Assembly: GCA_905479025.1 (NCBI GenBank)
Contig: CAJQKX010000309.1
Coordinates: forward strand, 1-11,619
Origin: an uncultured Paraglaciecola sp.
Lineage (GTDB): Bacteria; Pseudomonadota; Gammaproteobacteria; Enterobacterales; Alteromonadaceae
Direction: 5' to 3'
DNA: 11,619 nucleotides
Shown here: one piece after another, positions 1 through 6,089 of the stretch
Layout: each line of letters opens with the position of its first letter
How positions within the stretch are numbered: the first letter of the stretch is position 1
Notes under the pieces: generated by a model
Told to the model about the DNA's origin: nothing
Databases searched by the model: none
Seen by the model: only the letters and a program-made list of their open reading frames with translations
Program-made: the position numbers and the translations under genes

Positions 1-702
1 GATGGTGATAGCCTGCGCAGTGCACTGGTCAGTATGGCTTACATTTTTGCTGGCGCAAGGATGGGCTTAGGTGCACTAAAAATGTGGAAATTAGGTTACC
101 TGAAAAAAGAGTTCCCCCGTTATGAGTATCAAAAAATACGTTGGAAAAAAGCGGGCAAAACCAATGTTCGTTTAGCGATGCAGGTAGAAGCATTAGTGCA
201 AGGCCTTGCCAATGCATCATTTTTGGCGATCCCCGCGTTTATTATCGCTTCCAACCCCAACCCAGAATTTTCTCTATTGGAAATAATAGGCCTGTTAGTG
301 TGGATAAGTGCTTTTGTAATGGAGTCAGTTGCAGACGCACAAAAACTGAAATTTTTGAAGGATAAGCGCAAGGCTGGCGAAAAAAATCAAGTTTGTAATG
401 TGGGACTTTGGCGGTTCACTAGGCACCCAAACTATTTTGCTGAATGGATGGTTTGGAATGGACTGGTGATTGCTGCTATCCCTTCTTGGATAGCATTATA
501 TGAGCGTGAGTCTTTGTTGATATGGGGACTGTTGGCCGTAGGGCTACTTTTTACATCCAGATTTATGTACACCACACTGGTTTATTACACAGGCGCGGTA
601 CCTGCAGAACATTACTCTGTTCTAAAACGCCCTGCTTATAAAGATTACCAGGCCAGTACCAATATATTTTTCCCCGGGAAGCCTAAACATAAAAAAGATT
701 AG
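1..702 (+). CDS. DUF1295 family membrane protein (steroid 5-alpha-reductase / ICMT-like), 5' end missing
   Basis: The reading frame is open to the first base, and the first in-frame ATG (base 34) follows twelve more codons without a stop, so the gene very probably starts outside the window. About 233 residues are visible; the family is usually near 250-300, so only an N-terminal part is lost. Several hydrophobic segments are visible. Counted from the ATG at 34, E98 lies in an ESVADAQKLKF stretch. It is followed by RFTRHPNYFAEW (residues 127-138), with the R-H-P-N-Y-F..E signature that DUF1295 shares with steroid 5-alpha reductases and isoprenylcysteine methyltransferases, where this C-terminal part binds the cofactor. 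The protein is presumably an inner-membrane enzyme acting on a lipid or steroid-like substrate; the true substrate is unknown. The neighbouring desaturase and thioesterase fit a lipid role. The family assignment is firm, the function is not. Confidence 0.9.
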   Translation, partial: DGDSLRSALVSMAYIFAGARMGLGALKMWKLGYLKKEFPRYEYQKIRWKKAGKTNVRLAMQVEALVQGLANASFLAIPAFIIASNPNPEFSLLEIIGLLVWISAFVMESVADAQKLKFLKDKRKAGEKNQVCNVGLWRFTRHPNYFAEWMVWNGLVIAAIPSWIALYERESLLIWGLLAVGLLFTSRFMYTTLVYYTGAVPAEHYSVLKRPAYKDYQASTNIFFPGKPKHKKD

Positions 703-703
703 G

Positions 704-775
704 CCTAACTGAGGTTAAGCCCCTAACTGAGGTTTAGCCCCTAACTGAGGTTTAGCCCCTGACTGAGGCTAAGCC
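704..775. repeat. Four tandem 18-bp repeats downstream of the DUF1295 gene
   Basis: Four head-to-tail copies begin at 704, 722, 740 and 758, starting two bases after the stop codon of the preceding gene. The unit is CCTAACTGAGGTTTAGCC; copies 2 and 3 are identical, copy 1 has one difference and copy 4 has three. Each unit is a weak palindrome (CTAAC, TGAG loop, GTT-AG), so a transcript could fold into a row of small hairpins. No T-tract follows, so this is not an ordinary intrinsic terminator. Confidence 0.9.
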
Positions 776-879
776 CACTTAAACAAATGCAGGTAAAGGA
801 TGGTGCGCGACGAAAGTCACTACATACAGCCACGCAATGTCAAAATACCGGAAAAATCGCTGCAATTAGCTTAAATCTT

Positions 880-902
880 GGGGGGAGCACGTTGCTCCCC
901 CC
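880..902. other. Strong G6/C6 stem-loop upstream of the desaturase
   Basis: GGGGGGAGC (880-888) pairs perfectly with GCTCCCCCC (894-902) across a five-base ACGTT loop; one more A-T pair can form inside. It ends 51 bases before the desaturase start. There is no T-run on either side in either strand, so it does not look like a rho-independent terminator. It could be an RNA-stability or attenuation element of the desaturase transcript, or a processing or protein-binding site. Confidence 0.7.
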
Positions 903-953
903 GGATAAACATTTTGATAGTCTGTGTCAGAGTGGGCATGCTAGGATAAGCCG

Positions 954-1850
954 ATGAAAGCACATGACATACTCACCAGACAAGAAATAATCCAACTGAT
1001 GAACAAGAGTAATCTGCGTGCCACTGTGTTGCTTGTTAGCTGCTGGACAGGGGTGATAGCTGCCATGTTGGTTGTTGCGCTTTGGCCGAACATTGTCACC
1101 ATCATCATTGCCCTGTTAATGATTGGTGGTCGGCAACTTAACTTTGCGATTTTAATGCATGATTGCGGCCATAACAGTCTTTTTAAATCATCCAAACTCA
1201 ATCAATTTATCGGTACCTGGTTGCTGGCCGCCCCCATATTTTCAGATATGCAAACCTACTCTCGTCAACACACCACTCACCACAAAGACGTGGGTACTGA
1301 TCAAGATCCTGACTTAGGTAACTACGCGGCTTATCCTATCAGCAAGGCGTCGTTAATGCGTAAAGTGTTACGGGATCTGAGCGGTTTAACCGCACTGAAG
1401 CTTTGGTTTTATATACTCAACACTCGGCATCCATCTCAAAAGAGCATGGTGAAAAATAGTGCCTTACTCAGAGGGTTAGCAGTCAACCTAGCGTTATTTT
1501 TATGCTGCTACGCGCTTAATGTTCCGTGGTTATATCTGATTTGGTTACTGGCTTATCATACGACATACTTTCTATTTCTTCGCATCCGCCATGTGGGTGA
1601 ACATGCCGTTGTGCCCAACCCCAATAGTGGAAATATGTTTGAAAATACCCGTACTACTCTTTCAAGAGGGTGGGAGAGATTATTGGTCTGTCCAGTATAC
1701 GTTAACTATCATATTGAACATCATTTATTGCCTTCAGTCCCCCCCTACAACTTGCCACTGATGCACAGTTGGCTGATAGCTAAAAAGGCTTATAAGAACA
1801 CCCCTTTACCCTCAGGTTATATCGCGATGCTGCGAGGTGTAGTAAATTAA
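954..1850 (+). CDS. Membrane fatty acid desaturase family protein
   Basis: This 298-residue protein has the three histidine clusters of the membrane-bound di-iron desaturases: H69-D-C-G-H73, H106-T-T-H109-H110 and H253-I-E-H256-H257. An additional RHVGEH sequence lies at 212-217. Hydrophobic segments lie around residues 23-43, 46-58, 84-97, 171-188 and 190-209, matching the usual four-helix plus peripheral arrangement with the histidines on the cytoplasmic side. Enzymes of this family use O2 and two iron atoms to insert a double bond or hydroxyl group into an acyl chain or carotenoid-like substrate; regioselectivity and substrate cannot be read from sequence. The length is at the short end for acyl desaturases, and there is no fused ferredoxin or cytochrome b5 domain. 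The start is supported by AGGA at 942-945. It lies between a DUF1295 protein and a thioesterase, all on the same strand, which supports a role in lipid modification. Confidence 0.93.
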   Translation: MKAHDILTRQEIIQLMNKSNLRATVLLVSCWTGVIAAMLVVALWPNIVTIIIALLMIGGRQLNFAILMHDCGHNSLFKSSKLNQFIGTWLLAAPIFSDMQTYSRQHTTHHKDVGTDQDPDLGNYAAYPISKASLMRKVLRDLSGLTALKLWFYILNTRHPSQKSMVKNSALLRGLAVNLALFLCCYALNVPWLYLIWLLAYHTTYFLFLRIRHVGEHAVVPNPNSGNMFENTRTTLSRGWERLLVCPVYVNYHIEHHLLPSVPPYNLPLMHSWLIAKKAYKNTPLPSGYIAMLRGVVN

Positions 1851-1983
1851 CCTCAACATAAAAGGCCGCACTATTGGGTGACGCTGGCACTTTGTGTAGG
1901 GTATAACTGCCCATCGACTGTGTTACTCAAAGCCAATCTTAGGCTTACTCTGCTTATCATTTTAATTAAAGACAAAGGTATGT

Positions 1984-2409
1984 ATGAACCCCAAAAAAGC
2001 GATGATCGAAAAAATAAACCTGCGTGGCCCAAAATTCATTGGCATGCTTGGTGGCCAGCTCGTAGATGTCGATACTGACAAAACAGCCTGTACCTTTGAA
2101 TTTAATATCAGCAACGACTTCTGCCATTCAATTGACGTGGTTCAAGGTGGGTTTGTTACCGCCATGCTTGATGCAGCCATGAGCCATGCTATTTTTATCT
2201 GCGACCAAGCAGTTTTAAATGTCTCATCCCTTGAAATAAAAACCACTTACCTTGCACCAACACGTGCTGGAAAGCTCCGTGTTGAAGGCTGGGTAATTAA
2301 GCAAAGCTACAAAACAGCGTTTATGGAAGGTCACGTATATAACCAAGATAATGAGTTAACCGCGACGGCCAGCTCAGTTGCTAAACTACTGCGAGCACCT
2401 AAGCAATAA
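1984..2409 (+). CDS. PaaI-family hotdog-fold thioesterase
   Basis: This 141-residue single-domain protein matches the PaaI/4HBT hotdog family in length and in the central motif VVQGGFVTAMLDAAMSHA (residues 52-69). The family's HGG is QGG here (Q54-G55-G56), a common variant, and D63 lies on the central helix where the catalytic acid of hotdog thioesterases sits. The following strands (SSLEIKTTYLAPTRAGKLRVEG, 81-102) are typical of the hotdog sheet. It is a cytoplasmic enzyme expected to hydrolyse acyl-CoA thioesters, active as a dimer or tetramer; chain specificity is unknown. AAGG at 1975-1978, five bases ahead, supports the ATG at 1984; a second ATG at 1980 is in another frame. It starts 133 bp after the desaturase on the same strand, so co-transcription is possible but not shown. 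A role in acyl-CoA turnover next to a desaturase is reasonable inference. Confidence 0.9.
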   Translation: MNPKKAMIEKINLRGPKFIGMLGGQLVDVDTDKTACTFEFNISNDFCHSIDVVQGGFVTAMLDAAMSHAIFICDQAVLNVSSLEIKTTYLAPTRAGKLRVEGWVIKQSYKTAFMEGHVYNQDNELTATASSVAKLLRAPKQ

Positions 2410-2703
2410 TGAACGAAAGCGCACCAAGCCTTTTCAAATTCGTTGTGGCTTAAAACGGTCGTTAAAAACGATCCTAAACATTGAGTCAAATCAATAAAGT
2501 TTTAAAACTACCCGTTAGCATAGTATTCGTGAGCACATAATAAGGGGGGCATAGACTTTAAGTGGTAGCCCTTCCCCCCTAATTCACGTTATGCGACGCA
2601 GTCATACTTCACCAAATTGACAGTTTCACCGGATCTGTCCCTAAGGTTTAAGGAAACAAATTCCCTATCAACCGATACCGTGAAAGTAAAATACCAAAGC
2701 AAA
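2410..2703. other. Intergenic region with two inverted repeats
   Basis: I see no gene here. A small hairpin, GGTCGTT / AACGATC with an AAA loop (2457-2473), follows the thioesterase. Further on, G6 (2544-2549) can pair with C6 (2574-2579). The alternative pairing AAGGG (2542-2546) with CCCTT (2569-2573) competes for the same G-run. Neither structure is followed by a T-tract, so transcription termination after the thioesterase is only a possibility. Confidence 0.5.
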
Positions 2704-2736
2704 TTGATTTAAAATAAATACTGTATATAATTACAG
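2704..2736 (+). promoter_or_regulatory. SOS promoter: LexA operator overlapping the -10 element
   Basis: CTGTATATAATTACAG (2721-2736) fits the gammaproteobacterial LexA box CTG-N10-CAG exactly, with the expected AT-rich alternating core and flanking A and T that extend the symmetry (TACTG...CAGTT). Inside the box is a perfect -10 hexamer TATAAT (2726-2731). Sixteen bases upstream lies TTGATT (2704-2709), a 4-of-6 match to the -35 consensus. Transcription would start near 2738, leaving a leader of about 37 nt before the ATG at 2775. LexA bound here would block RNA polymerase, and RecA-stimulated LexA cleavage after DNA damage would release it. Agreement of spacing, core and position makes this convincing; binding itself is inferred. 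Confidence 0.88.
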
Positions 2737-2774
2737 TTAAATCATCTTTACAACCTGTCAAATCGAGGTGTCAA

Positions 2775-3098
2775 ATGTCCAAAATTCTGACTTCAGAACC
2801 CGCTCATCTTACTCTTGAGCAGATTTACAGGGCTATTTTAGCTAAAGAGCGTGAACATGCCACTCAGCTTTATGCCCAATTAAAAGGCATTACTTTGGCC
2901 AGCGCAGGGCAAGCTATGGCTGTGCTTTATCGGGTATTCCATCTTGGATATGAGGATTGTCTTCACAATATCAGTATCGATGATATGCCTGGGTTTGAGA
3001 ATAATGTGCATATAGATGTGTGGCGAGCTGGATTTGGGTATGCCCTTAAATTACCCACATTCAGGGCAAACAGTGAGACCGAACATAAAACAATTTGA
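2775..3098 (+). CDS. Small protein of unknown function, predicted SOS (LexA) regulon member
   Basis: I do not recognise this 107-residue protein. GAGG at 2765-2768, six bases before the ATG, is a good ribosome binding site. The sequence has no signal peptide and no membrane segment, so it should be cytoplasmic. Residues 13-37 (LTLEQIYRAILAKEREHATQ onward) and 41-60 look like two amphipathic helices. Residues 68-92 are more mixed (IDDMPGFENNVHIDVWRAGF onward), with a single Trp (W83) and a single Cys (C62), and the last 15 residues are polar. It does not resemble SulA, DinI, YebG, UmuD or RecX as I know them. The LexA operator on its promoter argues for a role after DNA damage, such as checkpoint, repair accessory or toxin-like functions, but nothing in the sequence chooses among these. 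It appears monocistronic, with over 400 bp before the next gene. Confidence 0.8.
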   Translation: MSKILTSEPAHLTLEQIYRAILAKEREHATQLYAQLKGITLASAGQAMAVLYRVFHLGYEDCLHNISIDDMPGFENNVHIDVWRAGFGYALKLPTFRANSETEHKTI

Positions 3099-3559
3099 CG
3101 ATAATGTGTGTCGTGTTAATGAACTCTGATTTGTAAAATAAACCTGATAATTGACATAGCCACCTTTTTATCTTCAACTAACTCGCCATTAATGCTTTCA
3201 CATTCTCGGATGTTTTCTTATTTCATTTAGGCATTTTATTGAAAGTGCCATACCTTCATTTAAGGCGCGCATTCATTGTGCAATGTCATTTTTTTTTGCA
3301 CATTTTAAGAGCAACGAAAATTCACTTCAATACCGTATCACTCCCCATGAAAACCCATTAATTTCAAATAAATTACATATTTATCAGTTAATTAACTAAG
3401 CCCCCCAAATCTTGTCTAAATGGTCAATAAATTGGCATCTTTCCTGCTATTTATTAACTACGCACGACTCATAAAGCCTGCATTTACAATTAAATACAGA
3501 CAATCAAAATGGCAAACACCTATCACCACAATTTTTTTAATTCATCCAGAGAGAGCAAA
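3099..3559. other. Long AT-rich intergenic region upstream of the TonB-dependent receptor
   Basis: I see no gene in this stretch. It has a T9 run (3289-3297) placed inside an inverted repeat, TGTGCA (3277-3282) with TGCACA (3297-3302); because the T-run is in the loop, this is not a terminator. TTGACA at 3151-3156 and TTGGCA at 3432-3437 resemble -35 elements but lack a convincing -10 at the right distance. I could not find a Fur box. The receptor's promoter must lie here, but I cannot place it. Confidence 0.5.
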
Positions 3560-5863
3560 ATGAACACAACAACCTTTAAATTGAAATATCTAGCAGTGGC
3601 CATTGCGGTGTCTAATATGGCAGCACTATCCGTCAATGCACAAGAGCGTGCTATCGAGAAAATCGTAGTGACAGCTGAAAAGCGTGGTGAAAGTTTGCAG
3701 GATTTATCCCAGGCCGTAACCGCTTTTACCGCGAAAGATCTCGATAATAAAAATATTTTATCTTTTGTCGATTTAAGTGCCATCGCCCCCGGTGTCACTG
3801 TGGCAAAAAATGAAGGGTTTAAAACGGTTATTTCGATCCGTGGCGTGGGCAATGAAGCGAACCAAAATGCCACAGCTAATCCATCGGTCTCGTATCATAT
3901 TGACGGTATCTATATTGCCTCACCTTATGCGCTACAAACTGATTTTATTGATATTGAGCGCATAGAAATTTTGCGTGGTCCTCAGGGTACCTTGTTCGGA
4001 CAAAATTCCACAGGTGGTGCCATCAATGTGATAAGCACAAAGCCCAGCTTTGATGATTTTGTGGGTAAAGCAGATGTAAGCTTGGGCACTGACAATTTAA
4101 TCAAAGTGCGAGGCACTGTAAATGTACCTATCAGTGATGACCTAGCTATGCGCACCTCCTTCAGCAGGGCGACACAAGATGGATACACTCAAAATGTCTA
4201 CAACGGTCCTAATGTGCTCAACCCAAGTGAAACATTCGTTGGCAAAGACATGGATAACATCGATAATTTATCGATGCGCACTGATTGGCTATGGAACGCA
4301 AGCGATACATTAAGTCTTCGATTCTTGGCTCAGTACTTTAGCGGAGACTCAAACGGAGCCGGTATCAAGGGAATTGACGACCCCACGCCAGGTGCACGAA
4401 ATTTGTCACAAGATACCGATTCTGCATATGAGCTGGAGTCTCAAGTATACGGATTAATAGCAGAATGGGATGCTGGTTTTGCAGTCATAAAGTCACTAAG
4501 CAGCTATCAAAAAGACGACATTACTGTGGTACGTGATAATGACCGTCATTCCTTTGTTACCAATCCAGAGATCCAAATCAGTGTGTTTAATCCTGAAGTG
4601 AATATTCAAACTACTTTTACCCAAGAGCTGAACGTTATTTCTAACCAGCCTCTGTTTGGCAAGTTAGATTGGATAGTTGGCGCATTTTTCCTTGATACTG
4701 ACATAGATATCACTATTCGGGAGGAGCTTGATGTGGGTCGCGATGGTGTGCTCGATGGCTATATCCCTTCATTTCCAGCCGTATTTGGCGGCGACCGAGG
4801 CTTTATTTCTGACTCCAACCCGCAGCGCGAATCGTTGTCTTTTTACGGTCAAACAACCTACCCAATATCAGAAACGGTACGTTTGATTACAGGTCTTCGC
4901 TACACTAAGGATGAAGTGGAAAGTACCGTTTCTAACTTTTTCGCCCCCTCGCCTTCCTTTATTAATCCAAAAACCGAAGATCTTACTGGCCGTATAGCGC
5001 TTGAATGGGATGCCGGCGATGACGCTATGACATATGCTTCATACACCCGTGGTTTAAAACCAGGGGGCAGTAACTTGACCTTTTCAGAAGGGGATGATGC
5101 ACTAGTTCGTGCGGCATTCGAAGACGAAACGATCGACGCTTATGAGGTAGGTTTTAAAACAGAGTTTATGGACAGTAGAGTACGCACCAACGTTGCGGCT
5201 TTTTATTATGATTACACTAACTTACAATTTCAGGCCTCTGACTTTAACGAGTTTGGTAGTGGTGTATCGAATATCCCAGAATCTGAAATCTATGGAATAG
5301 AGCTTGAAATGACCGCACTCATTGGTGACAGATTTAGCCTAGATGTGAAACTAGCAAGCATGGAGTCAGAAGTGTCTGCAGATTATTTAGCCTTGGACAA
5401 CCGACTACTGATTGAAGACGTCTTCCTTGCCGATGGTGTCACACCTGCCAAAGAAGAAATTCATGGAGCCAACCGAGACGTAGCTCGGTTTCTACAAAAC
5501 TTGAGTGGAAATGAGTTGGCAAAAACGCCTAGTTTGACGGCTGATATTAGCTTGGGCTTTGAAGACCAGTTGAAAGACGGTGCCTATATTGGTGCTAGCT
5601 TACAGTATACCTTCCGCGGCGAGTTTGAGCAGCGGGTATTCAATAACCCAGAAGTGGATACGGTTGACTCCTATGACTTGATTAATCTATCAGTGTCTTA
5701 TGATAATTCTGACGAGGTATGGGGCGTAGATTTAATTGCTTACAACATGTTGGACGAGGATGGCATCAACTCGGCTATGACTGATGTGTTTGGTGTGAAC
5801 GAAACCGGCTTCCAATACGTGGCGCCACGTCAGTTAATAGCTCGCTTTAGATACAATTTCTAG
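3560..5863 (+). CDS. TonB-dependent outer-membrane receptor
   Basis: With the start at 3560 the protein has 767 residues and begins with a clear signal peptide: MNTTTFKLK, a hydrophobic core, and ALSVNA with cleavage after A27. An ATG at 3509 in the same frame would add 17 polar residues in front of the signal peptide, so 3560 is preferred. The mature N-terminus carries a TonB box, EKIVVTA (33-39). The plug follows at about 45-160, with the typical RIEILRGPQGTLFGQNSTGG (134-153). The rest is a long beta-barrel ending in ARFRYNF, with the terminal aromatic residue used for outer-membrane assembly. There is no STN signalling domain. Receptors of this type take up siderophores, vitamins, sugars or other solutes with energy from TonB-ExbB-ExbD. 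The substrate cannot be read directly; the purine permease 226 bp downstream hints at a purine-like ligand. An intrinsic terminator follows closely, so it is probably transcribed alone. Confidence 0.95.
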   Translation: MNTTTFKLKYLAVAIAVSNMAALSVNAQERAIEKIVVTAEKRGESLQDLSQAVTAFTAKDLDNKNILSFVDLSAIAPGVTVAKNEGFKTVISIRGVGNEANQNATANPSVSYHIDGIYIASPYALQTDFIDIERIEILRGPQGTLFGQNSTGGAINVISTKPSFDDFVGKADVSLGTDNLIKVRGTVNVPISDDLAMRTSFSRATQDGYTQNVYNGPNVLNPSETFVGKDMDNIDNLSMRTDWLWNASDTLSLRFLAQYFSGDSNGAGIKGIDDPTPGARNLSQDTDSAYELESQVYGLIAEWDAGFAVIKSLSSYQKDDITVVRDNDRHSFVTNPEIQISVFNPEVNIQTTFTQELNVISNQPLFGKLDWIVGAFFLDTDIDITIREELDVGRDGVLDGYIPSFPAVFGGDRGFISDSNPQRESLSFYGQTTYPISETVRLITGLRYTKDEVESTVSNFFAPSPSFINPKTEDLTGRIALEWDAGDDAMTYASYTRGLKPGGSNLTFSEGDDALVRAAFEDETIDAYEVGFKTEFMDSRVRTNVAAFYYDYTNLQFQASDFNEFGSGVSNIPESEIYGIELEMTALIGDRFSLDVKLASMESEVSADYLALDNRLLIEDVFLADGVTPAKEEIHGANRDVARFLQNLSGNELAKTPSLTADISLGFEDQLKDGAYIGASLQYTFRGEFEQRVFNNPEVDTVDSYDLINLSVSYDNSDEVWGVDLIAYNMLDEDGINSAMTDVFGVNETGFQYVAPRQLIARFRYNF

Positions 5864-5898
5864 AGCCGATTAGTATTACAAAAATATCAAAACTGTAT

Positions 5899-5925
5899 GC
5901 CCAGATTTTTTTCTGGGCTTTTAAT
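5899..5925 (+). terminator. Rho-independent terminator of the TonB-dependent receptor gene
   Basis: GCCCAGA (5899-5905) pairs with TCTGGGC (5912-5918) around a six-T loop and is followed by TTTTAATT. It lies 35 bases after the receptor stop codon. This separates the receptor transcript from the downstream permease. Confidence 0.88.
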
Positions 5926-5943
5926 TATGCATTAACGTCAAAA

Positions 5944-5967
5944 GTTAGCAGTTAGCAATTAGCAATT
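5944..5967. repeat. Heptamer tandem repeat (GTTAGCA / ATTAGCA)
   Basis: GTTAGCA (5944-5950), GTTAGCA (5951-5957), ATTAGCA (5958-5964) and a partial ATT form about 3.5 copies of a 7-bp unit between the receptor terminator and the permease gene. The function is unknown. Confidence 0.75.
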
Positions 5968-6089
5968 AAAAGTTACGCATTGAAATCACAGCAGTGAGCA
6001 AGCATTGGCTTACGTGATAACAAATTTTGGGATGGAAACTTTTCTAAACGTGTTCCATTATATAACACCACAACAAAAGGTACGGGTTT

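Noticed and set aside
704..775. Integron attC sites (GCCTAAC and GTTAAGC resemble the core boxes)
   Set aside because: The spacing is only 18 bp per unit with no long imperfect palindrome, no integrase and no cassette layout.
941..1201. Minus-strand frame across the start of the desaturase
   Set aside because: It is antisense to a clearly coding region with conserved histidine boxes.
1878..2078. 66-codon plus-strand frame ahead of the thioesterase
   Set aside because: It overlaps the thioesterase start out of frame, has no ribosome binding site and no protein-like pattern; the thioesterase frame is clearly the real one.
3151..3180. Promoter with TTGACA upstream of the receptor
   Set aside because: No acceptable -10 element lies 15-19 bp downstream, and it is about 400 bp from the gene.
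3277..3302. Terminator with a T9 run
   Set aside because: The T-run lies in the loop of the inverted repeat, not after the stem.
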